From DASVDK01 sp036381125 [NCBI: Thermodesulfobacteriota bacterium] (GTDB lineage: Bacteria > DASVDK01): a stretch of DNA of 29,795 nt. Of this stretch, positions 21,939 through 29,795 are shown piece by piece; position 1 is the stretch's first letter; every line of letters starts with the position of its first letter. The stretch covers positions 1-29,795 of the forward strand of contig DASVDK010000036.1 of assembly GCA_036381125.1 (NCBI GenBank), written 5' to 3'. The translations under genes and the position numbers were made by a program. The notes below the pieces were generated by a model that did not search any database, had not been told where the DNA came from, and saw only the letters and a list, made by a program, of their open reading frames with translations.

Positions 21939-23183
21939 ATGCGACGTCTCCCGCTGCTCCTGGCCACCGCGCTCTTCGCCTGGGCGAGCCTGCCCGGCGC
22001 GGCGTCGGCCCAGGTGAAGATCGGCTTCCTCGCACCCCTCACCGGCCCCCAGGCCGAGGCCGGCATCGCGCTGCGACAGGGCGCGCTGCTCGCCGTGGAG
22101 GAGATCAACGCCGCGGGCGGCGTCGCGATCGGCGGCAAGAAGCAGAAGCTCGAGCTCCTCGTCGAGGACACGACCTCGAAGCCCGACGTCGGCGTGGCGC
22201 TCGGCGAGAAGCTCATCACGAGCGACAAGGTCCACATCCTCGTGGGCGACTCCTACGCCAGCTCGGTCACCATGGCGGTCATGGAGCTGGCCCCGAAGTA
22301 CGGCATCCCCATCTACTCCATCGAGCCGGTCTCCGGGGCGATCGCCGACAAGGTGGCCGCGAACCCCGAGCGGTACGCCACCTACTGGAAGGGGGACTTC
22401 AACTCCGACGCGTACGCCAGGACCGTCTTCCAGACGGCGATGGACCTCGTGAAGGAGGGCAAGTTCACGCCGCGGACGAAGACGGTCGCCTTCGTCGTCG
22501 AGGACACCGACTACGGCCGCTCGAACGCGAGCGACGCCGGCCGGCTCTTCACCGAGGTCGGCTGGAAGGTCGTGGCGACCGAGACGGTGCCGCTCGGCTA
22601 CACCGACTTCTACCCGCAGTTCGGCAAGGTGCGCGGGCTTGCGCCCGACGTCGTCGTGAGCTGCTTCACGAGCAACTCGTCCGGCATCGCGTTCGCCAAG
22701 CAGTACGTCGAGCAGGGCGTCTCGGCGCTGCACCTCGCCATCTACTACCCGACGCGGTCGGAGTTCATCCCGCAGGCCGGCAAGGCGGCGGAGGGGATCC
22801 TCTGGACGCCGCTCCTCTTCGACCCGGAGAACATCAAGGCGCAGGTCGCCTTCGCGAAGGCGATCCAGGAGAGGTTCCTCAAGGGCACCACGTCGAAGCC
22901 GAACAGCGACAACGCGTACGGCTACGACGGCATCATGAACATCGCCGACGTGCTCACGCGGGCCGGCTCGCTCGACCCGAAGAAGATCTCCGACGCCTTC
23001 GCGACGCTCGACCGCCGGGGGCTCCTCGGCCGCTACAAGTTCGACCCGAAGAACCACACCGTCATGGCGGGGCCGGAGTACATCCCGGTGCCGACCGCGC
23101 AGATCCAGAACGGCAGGAACGTCATCGTCTGGCCGGCGACGGTCAAGGCTGGCGAGTACCAGACGCAGCCCTGGACGCGGTAG
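21939..23183 (+). CDS. Branched-chain amino acid-type ABC transporter substrate-binding protein
   Basis: 414 aa. Signal peptide MRRLPLLLAT-ALFAWASLPG-AASA with cleavage after residue 24, then a type I periplasmic binding fold beginning VKIGFLAPLTGPQAEAG, typical of the LivJ/LivK (Peripla_BP_6) family. EEINAAGGVAIGGKKQKLEL and ILVGDSYASSVTMAVMELA cover the first lobe, VVVSCFTSNSSGIAFAKQ the hinge region. It is not lipid-anchored (no lipobox Cys). Ligands of this family range from Leu/Ile/Val to amides, urea and aromatic acids, so substrate must be tested. The ATG at 21939 has AGGAGGA 4 bp upstream. It is the first and probably most highly expressed gene of an eight-gene operon. Confidence 0.95.
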   Translation: MRRLPLLLATALFAWASLPGAASAQVKIGFLAPLTGPQAEAGIALRQGALLAVEEINAAGGVAIGGKKQKLELLVEDTTSKPDVGVALGEKLITSDKVHILVGDSYASSVTMAVMELAPKYGIPIYSIEPVSGAIADKVAANPERYATYWKGDFNSDAYARTVFQTAMDLVKEGKFTPRTKTVAFVVEDTDYGRSNASDAGRLFTEVGWKVVATETVPLGYTDFYPQFGKVRGLAPDVVVSCFTSNSSGIAFAKQYVEQGVSALHLAIYYPTRSEFIPQAGKAAEGILWTPLLFDPENIKAQVAFAKAIQERFLKGTTSKPNSDNAYGYDGIMNIADVLTRAGSLDPKKISDAFATLDRRGLLGRYKFDPKNHTVMAGPEYIPVPTAQIQNGRNVIVWPATVKAGEYQTQPWTR

Positions 23184-23187
23184 GCCG

Positions 23188-23931
23188 GTGGCGGCCGAGC
23201 CGCTCCTCGAGGTACGGGGCGTCTCGAAGAGCTTCGGAGGCCTCAAGGCCCTCTCGGACGTGAGCCTCGCGCTCGCACCGGGGGAGGTTCTCGGCCTCAT
23301 CGGGCCGAACGGCGCCGGCAAGACGACGCTCTTCAACGTCGTGGCCGGCGTTTATCGGCCCGATCGGGGGGAGGTCCGCTTCAAGGGGGCGCCGATCGAC
23401 CGGCTTGCGCCGCACGCGCGCTGCCGCCTCGGGCTGGCCCGCACCTTCCAGATCACGAAGCCCTTCCCCGGCCTCACGGTGCTCGAGAACGCCATGGTCG
23501 GCGGCGTCTTCGGGCACCACGGCCGCTCGACGCTCGCCGAGGGACGGGCCCGCGCCGAGGCCGCGCTCGCGCGGGTGGGGCTCGCCGGGCGGGCCGGGGC
23601 GCTGGCCTCGAGCCTCACCATCGGCGAGCGCAAGCGGCTCGAGATGGCGCGCGCGCTGGCCACCGACCCCGAGGTCCTCCTCCTCGACGAGGTGGTGGCC
23701 GGCCTGTCGCCGCCCGAGGTGGACGAGATGATGGCGGCCATTCGCGCCCTCAACGCCTCGGGGCTCGCCATCCTGATGATCGAGCACGTCATGCGCGCGG
23801 TCATGGGCGTGTCGGGCCGGATCGTGGTGCTCCATTACGGGCAGAAGCTCGCCGAGGGGAGCCCGGCCGAGGTCGCGGCGAACGAGCAGGTCGTGGCCGC
23901 GTATCTGGGTGGACGGCGTGCTCGCGCTTGA
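23188..23931 (+). CDS. livG: Liv-type ABC transporter ATP-binding protein (LivG-like)
   Basis: 247 aa from a GTG 4 bp after the binding-protein stop. Walker A GPNGAGKTT and the LivG-type LARTFQITKPFPGLTVLENAM (cited in parts) Q-loop region are present. The signature motif is the LTIGERKRLEMARAL variant rather than LSGGQ, followed by Walker B VLLLDEVVAGLSP and the switch His in IEHVM. It forms the ATPase dimer with the LivF-like protein at the inner face of the membrane. The next gene starts inside its last codons (23-bp overlap), so the two subunits are translationally coupled. Confidence 0.94.
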   Translation: MAAEPLLEVRGVSKSFGGLKALSDVSLALAPGEVLGLIGPNGAGKTTLFNVVAGVYRPDRGEVRFKGAPIDRLAPHARCRLGLARTFQITKPFPGLTVLENAMVGGVFGHHGRSTLAEGRARAEAALARVGLAGRAGALASSLTIGERKRLEMARALATDPEVLLLDEVVAGLSPPEVDEMMAAIRALNASGLAILMIEHVMRAVMGVSGRIVVLHYGQKLAEGSPAEVAANEQVVAAYLGGRRARA

Positions 23932-24622
23932 GTCGGTCGACGCCGCCTACGGCGACGCGCAGGCGCTCTGGGACGTCTCCCTCACCGTCGGTCGCGGGGA
24001 GATCGTGACGCTGCTCGGCGCCAACGGCGCCGGCAAGACGACCACGCTCAGGACCATCTCGGGCCTGCTCCGGCCCCGGCGCGGCCGGGTGCTCCTCGAC
24101 GGCAAGCGGCTCGACACGCGCCCCGCCCACGAGGTGGCGGCCGCCGGCATCGGCCACGTGCCCGAGGCGCGGCGGCTCTTCGCCAACATGACGGTTCGCG
24201 AGAACCTTCTCATGGGGGCCTTCCGCGCCGAGCGCTGGGCCGACCGGGAGGCGACGCTCGAGCGGGTCTTCGAGACCTTCCCCCGGCTCGCCGAGCGGCG
24301 CCACCAGCTCGCCGGCACCCTCTCCGGCGGCGAGCAGCAGATGTGCGCCATCGGGCGCGCCCTGATGGGCCGGCCGTCGCTCCTCATGCTCGACGAGCCG
24401 TCGCTGGGGCTCGCGCCGAACGTCGTGGACCTGATCTTCGACATCATCCGCCAGGTGGCGCAGGGCGGCGTGACGATCCTCCTGGTCGAGCAGAACGCCC
24501 ACCTCGCCCTGGAGATCGCCGACCGCGGCTACGTGATGGAGACCGGGCGGATCGTCCTCGAAGGCGCGGGGCGCGACCTCCTGGAGGACGCCCACGTGCG
24601 TCGTGCCTACCTCGGCCTGTAG
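23909..24622 (+). CDS. livF: Liv-type ABC transporter ATP-binding protein (LivF-like)
   Basis: 237 aa. Walker A GANGAGKTT, the LivF-type HVPEARRLFANMTVRENLLMG (cited in parts) Q-loop segment, signature LSGGEQQMCAIGRAL, Walker B LLMLDEPSLGLAP and the switch His region VEQNAHLAL are all intact. I use GTG 23909, which overlaps livG by 23 bp; the GTG at 23918 is an alternative with a 14-bp overlap. It pairs with the LivG-like ATPase to drive import. The first permease gene follows 13 bp after its stop. Confidence 0.94.
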   Translation: MDGVLALESVDAAYGDAQALWDVSLTVGRGEIVTLLGANGAGKTTTLRTISGLLRPRRGRVLLDGKRLDTRPAHEVAAAGIGHVPEARRLFANMTVRENLLMGAFRAERWADREATLERVFETFPRLAERRHQLAGTLSGGEQQMCAIGRALMGRPSLLMLDEPSLGLAPNVVDLIFDIIRQVAQGGVTILLVEQNAHLALEIADRGYVMETGRIVLEGAGRDLLEDAHVRRAYLGL

Positions 24623-24635
24623 GAGTCGGTCCGCC

Positions 24636-25511
24636 GTGCCCTGGTTCATCGTCGTCGAGCAGATCCTGAACGGCCTCGTCCTCGGGGCGATCTACGCCAT
24701 CATGGCGAGCGGGCTCTCCCTCATCTGGGGCTCGCTCAAGATGCTCAACTTCGCCCACGGCGAGTTCTACATGCTCGGGGGCTACGGGCTCTACCTCCTC
24801 CTCCTCTACACCGGCCTGCCGCTCGGCGTCGCCGTGCCGATCTGCGTCGCCGCCGTGTACCTCGCCGGCTGGCTCGTCGAGCGGGCCTTCGTGCAGCCGC
24901 TCCTCGACAAGCCGGGCTGGGACGTGTCGCCGCTCATCGCGACGCTCGGCATCTCGATCGTCCTGCAGAACCTCGCCCTGCGCCTCCTCGGCGAGCGGAT
25001 CCAGAGCCTCCCCTACTTCGTCGAGGGGACCCTCGCCCTCGGCAGCGTCCGGATCGCCTGGCACCGGGTCCTCATCCTCCTCGTCTCGGGCCTGGTCATC
25101 GCCGCCTTCGTGTCGATCCTCAAGACGACCCGGCTCGGCATGGCGCTCCGGGCGACCGCGCAGGACCGCGACGCTGCCACGCTCCAGGGGATCAACGTGC
25201 GGGGGGTCTACGCGATGACCTTCGGCCTGAGCGCCGCGCTCGCCGCCCTCGCCGGCACCATGCTCGCCCCCATCTTCTCCGTGAGCCCCTGGATGGGGGC
25301 CGCGCTCCTCGGCAAGGCCTTCGTGGTCTGCGTCCTCGGCGGGCTCGGCAGCCTCGAGGGCGCGATCCTCGGCGGGGTCATCCTCGGCACGGTCGAGAGC
25401 CTCGCCGTCGTCCTCTGGTCGTCGGAGTGGAAGGACGTCGTCTCCTTCATCGTGCTGATCGGCGTGCTCTGGGTGCGCCCGGCCGGGCTCTTCGGGACGC
25501 GGGAATGGTGA
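24636..25511 (+). CDS. livH: Liv-type ABC transporter permease (LivH-like)
   Basis: 291 aa, about eight membrane spans. The N-terminus VVEQILNGLVLGAIYAIMAS and LIWGSLKMLNFAHGEFYMLGG (cited in parts) are LivH hallmarks, as are RATAQDRDAATLQGINV in the cytoplasmic loop contacting the ATPases and the closing RPAGLFGTREW. The GTG at 24636 (AGGAG 10 bp upstream) is chosen because it opens directly into the first helix; the in-frame GTG at 24603 lies inside livF. It forms the channel together with the LivM-like protein. Confidence 0.94.
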   Translation: MPWFIVVEQILNGLVLGAIYAIMASGLSLIWGSLKMLNFAHGEFYMLGGYGLYLLLLYTGLPLGVAVPICVAAVYLAGWLVERAFVQPLLDKPGWDVSPLIATLGISIVLQNLALRLLGERIQSLPYFVEGTLALGSVRIAWHRVLILLVSGLVIAAFVSILKTTRLGMALRATAQDRDAATLQGINVRGVYAMTFGLSAALAALAGTMLAPIFSVSPWMGAALLGKAFVVCVLGGLGSLEGAILGGVILGTVESLAVVLWSSEWKDVVSFIVLIGVLWVRPAGLFGTREW

Positions 25512-26461
25512 AGCCCGATCGGACGCCGCAGGTCATCTGGCTGGCCGGCCTCCTGGTGCTGGTCGTCCTGCCGGCCGTCCTGCCGAACGACTACGTGGTC
25601 ACGGTGCTCATCCTCTGCATGCTCCACGCCGTGCTCGCCTCGTCGTGGAACTTCCTCATGGGCTTCGCCGGGATCTTCAGCTTCGGCCACCAGGCCTTCT
25701 ACGGCCTCGGCGCCTACGTCTCGGCCCTGCTCGCCATGCGCGCCGGCCTCGACCCCTGGCTCGGCCTCGTCGTCGGCGGCCTCGCCGCGGCGGCCCTCGG
25801 CGCGTTCATCGCCGTGCCGACCCTCAGGCTGCGCGCCGCGCCCTACATCGCCATCGCCACCCTCGGCTTCGCCGAGATCGCCAGGATCACCGCCTCGAAC
25901 CTGGTCGGCCTCACGCGCGGGGAGCTGGGCCTGGTCGGCATCCCGCCCCTCACCGACGTCGGCCCGCTGCGGTTCGGCGCCGGCAGCCGGATCGGGTCGT
26001 ACTACGCGATGCTCGGCATCCTCGCGCTCACCGTCGTGACGCTGGGGTGGCTCGTGCGGTCGCGGGTGGGGCTCGCGCTCCTCGCCATCCGCGAGTCCCA
26101 GGACGCGGCCGACTCGCTCGGCGTCGCGGTCACCCGGTACAAGGTGCTCGCCTTCGCGGTGTCCTCCTTCTTCGCCGGCGCCGTCGGGGCCTTCTACGCC
26201 CATACCTTCCTCGTCCTCACGCCGTCGACGGTGCTCTCGATAGCGATCATGATCGAGCTGATCGCCATGACGCTGGTCGGCGGCGCCGGGACGCTCCTCG
26301 GCCCGGTCGTCGGCGCCTTCGCCCTGACCCTCTCGCTCGAGCAGCTCCGGGTGCTCGGCGACTGGCGTCTGCTGATCTACGGCGCCGCCCTCGTCGCCCT
26401 GATCCTCTTCATGCCCGAGGGGGTGATGCGCCGGCTCTTGCCCGGGCGGAGGCACCTGTGA
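25505..26461 (+). CDS. livM: Liv-type ABC transporter permease (LivM-like)
   Basis: 318 aa, about nine hydrophobic segments. SSWNFLMGFAGIFSFGHQAFYGLGAY (cited in parts) near residues 45-70 is the LivM signature, and RESQDAADSLGVAVTRYKVLAF (cited in parts) is the cytoplasmic coupling loop. The ATG at 25505 overlaps the end of livH by 7 bp; the adjacent GTG at 25508 gives a classic 4-bp GTGA overlap and is equally possible. Partner of the LivH-like permease. Its stop overlaps the start of the gamma-glutamyltransferase-family gene by 4 bp, tying that enzyme to the transporter. Confidence 0.94.
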   Translation: MVKPDRTPQVIWLAGLLVLVVLPAVLPNDYVVTVLILCMLHAVLASSWNFLMGFAGIFSFGHQAFYGLGAYVSALLAMRAGLDPWLGLVVGGLAAAALGAFIAVPTLRLRAAPYIAIATLGFAEIARITASNLVGLTRGELGLVGIPPLTDVGPLRFGAGSRIGSYYAMLGILALTVVTLGWLVRSRVGLALLAIRESQDAADSLGVAVTRYKVLAFAVSSFFAGAVGAFYAHTFLVLTPSTVLSIAIMIELIAMTLVGGAGTLLGPVVGAFALTLSLEQLRVLGDWRLLIYGAALVALILFMPEGVMRRLLPGRRHL

Positions 26462-27990
26462 GGGGGATGGTCGCCGCGGCCTCGCCGCCCGCCGCGCGGG
26501 CGGGGGCCGAGGTGCTCGCCGCGGGCGGCCACGCCGTGGACGCCGCGATCGCGGCCGCGCTCGTCATGGGCGTGGTCGAGCCGATCGACTGCGGGCTCGC
26601 GGCCGGCGGCTTCCTCGTCGTCCACGACGGGGAGAGCGGCGCCGCGCACGCGCTCGACTTCATGGGCGCCGCCCCGCGGGCCGCCCGCTACGAGTTCGTG
26701 CCGGAGTTCGGCGATTTCCTCAAGGACTTCCGGCTCCGGGTGAAGGACCGCGCCAACGAGCTCGGGGCGCGCGCGGTGGCGGTGCCGGGGGCGCTGCGCG
26801 GCTTCGAGGCGGCCCACCGCCGCTTCGGCCGCCTCCCCTGGGCCGACCTCGTGGCGCCGGCCGCCCGGGTGGCGCGCGAGGGGTTCCGCGTCGATCGCTA
26901 CCTGGCCGAGCGGATCGCGGAGAACGGCGACTACCTCGCCCGCTTCCCCGAGTCGCGCCGCCTCCTCCACGGCGAGGGCGGCCCGCGGCGGCCCGGCGAG
27001 CCGATGGCGAGCCCGGACCTCGCCCGGAGCCTCGACGCGGTCGGCCGCGAGGGGGCCGACGCGCTCTACACCGGCAGCCTCGCCGGCCCGCTGCTCGACG
27101 AGATCCGCCGCGGCAACGGCTTCCTCGATGCGGAGGACCTGCGCGCCTATCGGGTCCGCTGGCGGCCGCCCGCCGAGGGGGTCTTCGCCGGCTGCCGGGT
27201 CTCGTCGATGTCCCCCCCGTCGGCGGGTGCGCTCGTCGTCGCGGCGCTCCAGGCGCTCGACGGCCGGCTCGACGGCAACGCCCTCGCACGCCAGGACCCG
27301 GCGGCGCTCGATCGGGTGCTCCGCGTGATGCGGGCGGCCCAGGCGGCGCGGGCGGCGCACCTCGGCGACCCGCTCTTCACGCCGGTTCCGGTCGAGCGCT
27401 GGACCGGCGCCGAGTTCGCCGCGACCCTCGCGGCCGAGGGCCCCGAGACGACCTCCCTCTCGGTCGTCGACCGCGACGGCAACGCCGTGAGCCTCACCTA
27501 CTCGAACATGAACTTCTCCGGCATCACCGTGCCGGGGACCGGCATCGTCCTGAACAACCAGATGCTGCTCTTCACCCCCGTCCCCGGCACGGCCAACTCG
27601 ATCGAGCCGGGCCGGCGCCCCGCGAGCAGCATGTGCCCGACCGTCCTCGTCCGGGACGGGCGGGTGCGCCTCGCCCTCGGCGCCTCGGGCGGTCCGCGCA
27701 TCCCGACGGCGATCGTCTGGGTGGTCCTGAACCACCTCGTGGCCGGTCTGCCGATCGACCGCGCCGTCGCGCAGTGGCGGGCCCACCACGAGGGGGGCGT
27801 GGTGGACGTCGAGCGCTCGCTCGCGGCCGCGGCCGGCCCCGCGCTCGAGGCTCGCGGGTGGCGCCTGAACCCCCTCGACGATCACCACCGCCTCCTCGCC
27901 CTCTGCCAGGCGGTCGCCGTCCACGCGGACGGCCGGGTCGAGGGGGCGGGCGACCCGCGGGGCGACGGTCTCGCCGTCGCCGAGGCGTAA
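26458..27990 (+). CDS. Gamma-glutamyltransferase family hydrolase, Liv-operon linked
   Basis: 510 aa from GTG 26458 (GTGA overlap with livM). An Ntn-hydrolase of the gamma-glutamyltranspeptidase family: N-terminal GGHAVDAAIAAALVMGVVEP (23-42), then the autocleavage/nucleophile site at T331 in GPETTSLSVVDRDGNAVSLT, and the GASGGPRIPTA loop (408-418) in the small subunit of about 180 residues. There is no signal peptide, so it should act in the cytoplasm on an imported substrate. It clearly differs from the copy beside pyrE (spacing after the nucleophile, GASGG versus GTMGG). It presumably cleaves a gamma-glutamyl or other amide bond of the compound brought in by the ABC transporter. The M20 peptidase starts 15 bp later. 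Confidence 0.93.
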   Translation: MRGMVAAASPPAARAGAEVLAAGGHAVDAAIAAALVMGVVEPIDCGLAAGGFLVVHDGESGAAHALDFMGAAPRAARYEFVPEFGDFLKDFRLRVKDRANELGARAVAVPGALRGFEAAHRRFGRLPWADLVAPAARVAREGFRVDRYLAERIAENGDYLARFPESRRLLHGEGGPRRPGEPMASPDLARSLDAVGREGADALYTGSLAGPLLDEIRRGNGFLDAEDLRAYRVRWRPPAEGVFAGCRVSSMSPPSAGALVVAALQALDGRLDGNALARQDPAALDRVLRVMRAAQAARAAHLGDPLFTPVPVERWTGAEFAATLAAEGPETTSLSVVDRDGNAVSLTYSNMNFSGITVPGTGIVLNNQMLLFTPVPGTANSIEPGRRPASSMCPTVLVRDGRVRLALGASGGPRIPTAIVWVVLNHLVAGLPIDRAVAQWRAHHEGGVVDVERSLAAAAGPALEARGWRLNPLDDHHRLLALCQAVAVHADGRVEGAGDPRGDGLAVAEA

Positions 27991-28004
27991 CGAGGAGGTA
28001 GCCC

Positions 28005-29264
28005 ATGCACGACGCAACGGCGCGCGTCTTCGCCCGCATCGACGAGAACTGGCCGGCCGAGGTGGCCTTCTTGCGGGAGATCGTGTCGCACCGCAGCGAG
28101 CTCTTCGCCGAGCGGTCGGTCCAGCTCGCCATGCGGCAGAAGCTCGCCGCGATCGGCCTCGAGGTGGACACGTTCGACGCCGACGTGGCCGAGATCGCGA
28201 GGCGCCCCGGCTTCTCCCCGATCGAGTGGGGCTTCCAGGGCCGGCCCCAGGTCGTCGGCATCTGGAAGGGCCGGGGGGGCGGCAAGACGCTCGTCCTCAA
28301 CGGCCACGCCGACATCGTGCCGATCGAGCCGGTCCACCACTGGACGGTCGACCCGCTGGCCGGCATCGTGCGCGACGGCCGCATGTACGGCCGCGGCACG
28401 CAGGACATGAAGGGCGGCGTCGCGGCCATGACCTTCGCCGTGCAGGCGATCCGGGAGGCCGGCATACGGCTCAAGGGGGACCTCCTCGTCCAGTCGGTGA
28501 TCGAGGAGGAGGCGACCGGCAACGGCACCCTCGCCTGCATCGCCCGCGGATACGCCGGCGACGCGGCGCTCATCCCCGAGCCGTTCGACCAGAAGATCCT
28601 GATCGGCCACGTCGGCGTCCTCTGGGTGCGGGCCGTCATCCGCGGCCGGGCCGGGCACGCCATGGGGGCGTCGAAGCAGGTGAACGCCATCGACCAGATG
28701 GTCAAGTACCACGGGTGGCTGCGCGCCCTCGAGCGGGAGTGGAACGCGCGCAGGCACCCCGCGTTCGCCGAGCACGACCACCCGCTCAACTTCAACCCGG
28801 GCGTGGTCCAGGGGGGCGTCTGGCCCTCGTCCGTCCCCTCGGAGGTCACGCTCGTCACCCGCTTCGCCTGCTACCCCGACGTGACGCCCGACGAGGCGAA
28901 GCGGGAGTTCCTCGCCTTCATGGCCGCGAGGCAGCGCGAGGACGAGTGGTTCCGGACGAACCCGATCGAGTTCACCTGGTACGGGCACCACGACCACGGC
29001 TACGTCGTGCCGAAGGAGGACCCGTTCATCCAGCAGGTGGCGCGCGCGCACACGCAGGTGACCGGCCGGCCGGCCGAGTACACCACCGTGACCGGCGTGA
29101 CCGACACCCGCTTCTGGGCCGTCCACCTCGGCAAGCCGGCGACCTGCTACGGCCCGATCGGCGGCAACCTCCACGCGGCCGACGAGTGGGTGGACCTCGA
29201 GAGCGTCCGCGAGGTGACCAGGGTGATCGCGAGCGTCGTGCTCGACTTCTGCGGGGTCGCCTGA
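28005..29264 (+). CDS. M20 family metallopeptidase (ArgE/DapE-like)
   Basis: 419 aa. The co-catalytic zinc site is readable: H101 in NGHADIVP, bridging D134 in GRGTQDMKGG, general base/ligand pair E168-E169 in IEEEATGNG, E192 in IPEPFD, and the C-terminal H390 in GGNLHAADEW. The dimerisation-domain His of the family is H218 (GRAGHAMG). Members hydrolyse N-acyl or peptide amide bonds of amino acids (acetylornithine, succinyl-diaminopimelate, N-carbamoyl and dipeptide substrates). Cytoplasmic; no signal peptide. AGGAGGT precedes the ATG. It lies between the gamma-glutamyltransferase-family gene and the amidohydrolase gene, consistent with a catabolic chain for the imported compound. Confidence 0.94.
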   Translation: MHDATARVFARIDENWPAEVAFLREIVSHRSELFAERSVQLAMRQKLAAIGLEVDTFDADVAEIARRPGFSPIEWGFQGRPQVVGIWKGRGGGKTLVLNGHADIVPIEPVHHWTVDPLAGIVRDGRMYGRGTQDMKGGVAAMTFAVQAIREAGIRLKGDLLVQSVIEEEATGNGTLACIARGYAGDAALIPEPFDQKILIGHVGVLWVRAVIRGRAGHAMGASKQVNAIDQMVKYHGWLRALEREWNARRHPAFAEHDHPLNFNPGVVQGGVWPSSVPSEVTLVTRFACYPDVTPDEAKREFLAFMAARQREDEWFRTNPIEFTWYGHHDHGYVVPKEDPFIQQVARAHTQVTGRPAEYTTVTGVTDTRFWAVHLGKPATCYGPIGGNLHAADEWVDLESVREVTRVIASVVLDFCGVA

Positions 29265-29795
29265 TGCGCACGCTGATCGAGGGGGGCCACGTCGTCGCCT
29301 GGGCCGAGGGGAGCCATCGCCTCGTCCCGCGCGGCGCGCTGGTGCTCGAGGACGACCGGGTCGCCTTCGTCGGGCGGCGCTACGACGGGCCGGTCGACCG
29401 CCGCATCGACGCCGAGGGCCGCCTCGTCATCCCGGGCTTCGTGAACCTCCACTGCCACGCGGAGGTGGAGGCGGGCGGCCGCCTCATCGCCGACGCCGGC
29501 CGGCGCGACGTCTTCCACGCCGGCTTCCTCAACTACTACGTCGCCCGTCCCGGCACGGCGTCCATGTTCCCCCGCGAGGACCGCCGCATCGGCGCCACCC
29601 TCACCTTCGTCGAGCTGCTCCGGTCGGGCTGCACGACCGCGGTGGAGATCGGGGCGGCCGACGAGTCGGTCGTCGAGGTCGCGGGCCGGCTCGGCATCCG
29701 CGCGTACCTGACGCCCGGCTTCAAGTCGGCGACCTACCGCGGCCGGCCCGACGGGACGATCTTCTACGAGTGGGACGAGGCGGCCGGTCGTTCCT
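29264..29795 (+). CDS. Amidohydrolase family protein, truncated by window edge
   Basis: 177 codons are visible with no stop before the right edge. The ATG shares one base with the M20 stop (TGATG). The N-terminal beta-sandwich opening MRTLIEGGHVVAWAEGS and IDAEGRLVIPGFVNLHCHAE (cited in parts) give the HxH metal motif (H64 and H66 in NLHCHAE) that marks metal-dependent amidohydrolases of the cytosine deaminase/chlorohydrolase (SsnA/TrzN-like) branch. LLRSGCTTAVEIG follows, as in that branch. The remaining metal ligands (two His and the Asp) must lie beyond the window. It would hydrolyse or deaminate a C-N bond, probably in the same pathway as the preceding genes. Confidence 0.88.
   Translation, partial: MRTLIEGGHVVAWAEGSHRLVPRGALVLEDDRVAFVGRRYDGPVDRRIDAEGRLVIPGFVNLHCHAEVEAGGRLIADAGRRDVFHAGFLNYYVARPGTASMFPREDRRIGATLTFVELLRSGCTTAVEIGAADESVVEVAGRLGIRAYLTPGFKSATYRGRPDGTIFYEWDEAAGRS

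Overview
This is a very GC-rich, gene-dense chromosomal window with nearly no intergenic DNA and many start/stop overlaps (ATGA, GTGA, TGATG). A lipid A-type acyltransferase homologue, a secreted cyclophilin and a secreted protein with an amphipathic tail point to a Gram-negative (diderm) bacterium. The mix of a Liv-type ABC operon carrying amidohydrolases, HNH proteins and orphan genes resembles uncultured soil lineages such as Rokubacteria/Methylomirabilota or some former Deltaproteobacteria. That placement is inference only; no rRNA or other phylogenetic marker gene was found.

Layout, left to right. (1) 160-1419 (+) is an HNH endonuclease-domain protein with a perfect 20-bp palindrome in its 3' end. 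(2) 2910-1657 (-) is a cupin (DUF985) plus SDR oxidoreductase pair with a candidate promoter. (3) 6641-2991 (-) is a three-gene operon of uncharacterised proteins: a 618-aa soluble protein, a 104-aa protein, and a PH-like/zinc-ribbon/membrane protein. (4) 9286-6948 (-) is pyrE coupled to a gamma-glutamyltransferase-family gene, with a strong leader hairpin before pyrE. (5) A formate/nitrite-type channel (-) and an LpxL-like acyltransferase (+) diverge at 10385-10450. (6) 11414-11693 holds three 62-bp repeats at an exact 85-bp period between convergent genes. (7) 12969-11693 (-) is a coupled pair of orphan genes, divergent from rarA (+). rarA is followed by a clear hairpin, a DMT exporter and a YnfA protein. 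(8) 20788-15928 (-) is a six-gene run: GNAT-like acyltransferase, GT4 glycosyltransferase, LmbE/PIG-L deacetylase, cyclophilin, CoA-binding protein and a secreted hypothetical. (9) A small Cys-containing membrane protein and bioY (-) follow. (10) 21939 to the right edge (+) is a Liv-type ABC transporter operon (binding protein, two ATPases, two permeases) continuing without a break into a gamma-glutamyltransferase-family enzyme, an M20 peptidase and an amidohydrolase that runs off the window.

How they work together. The right-hand operon looks like an import-and-hydrolyse pathway for an amide, peptide or N-acyl amino compound. Acyltransferase, MshA-like GT4 and LmbE deacetylase are the enzyme classes used to build mycothiol- or bacillithiol-like molecules, although no ligase is visible. 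The most unusual non-coding signal is the 85-bp-period structured repeat array. Several transcription units have a TAnnnT -10-like box only 6-12 nt before the start codon, suggesting leaderless or nearly leaderless mRNAs.
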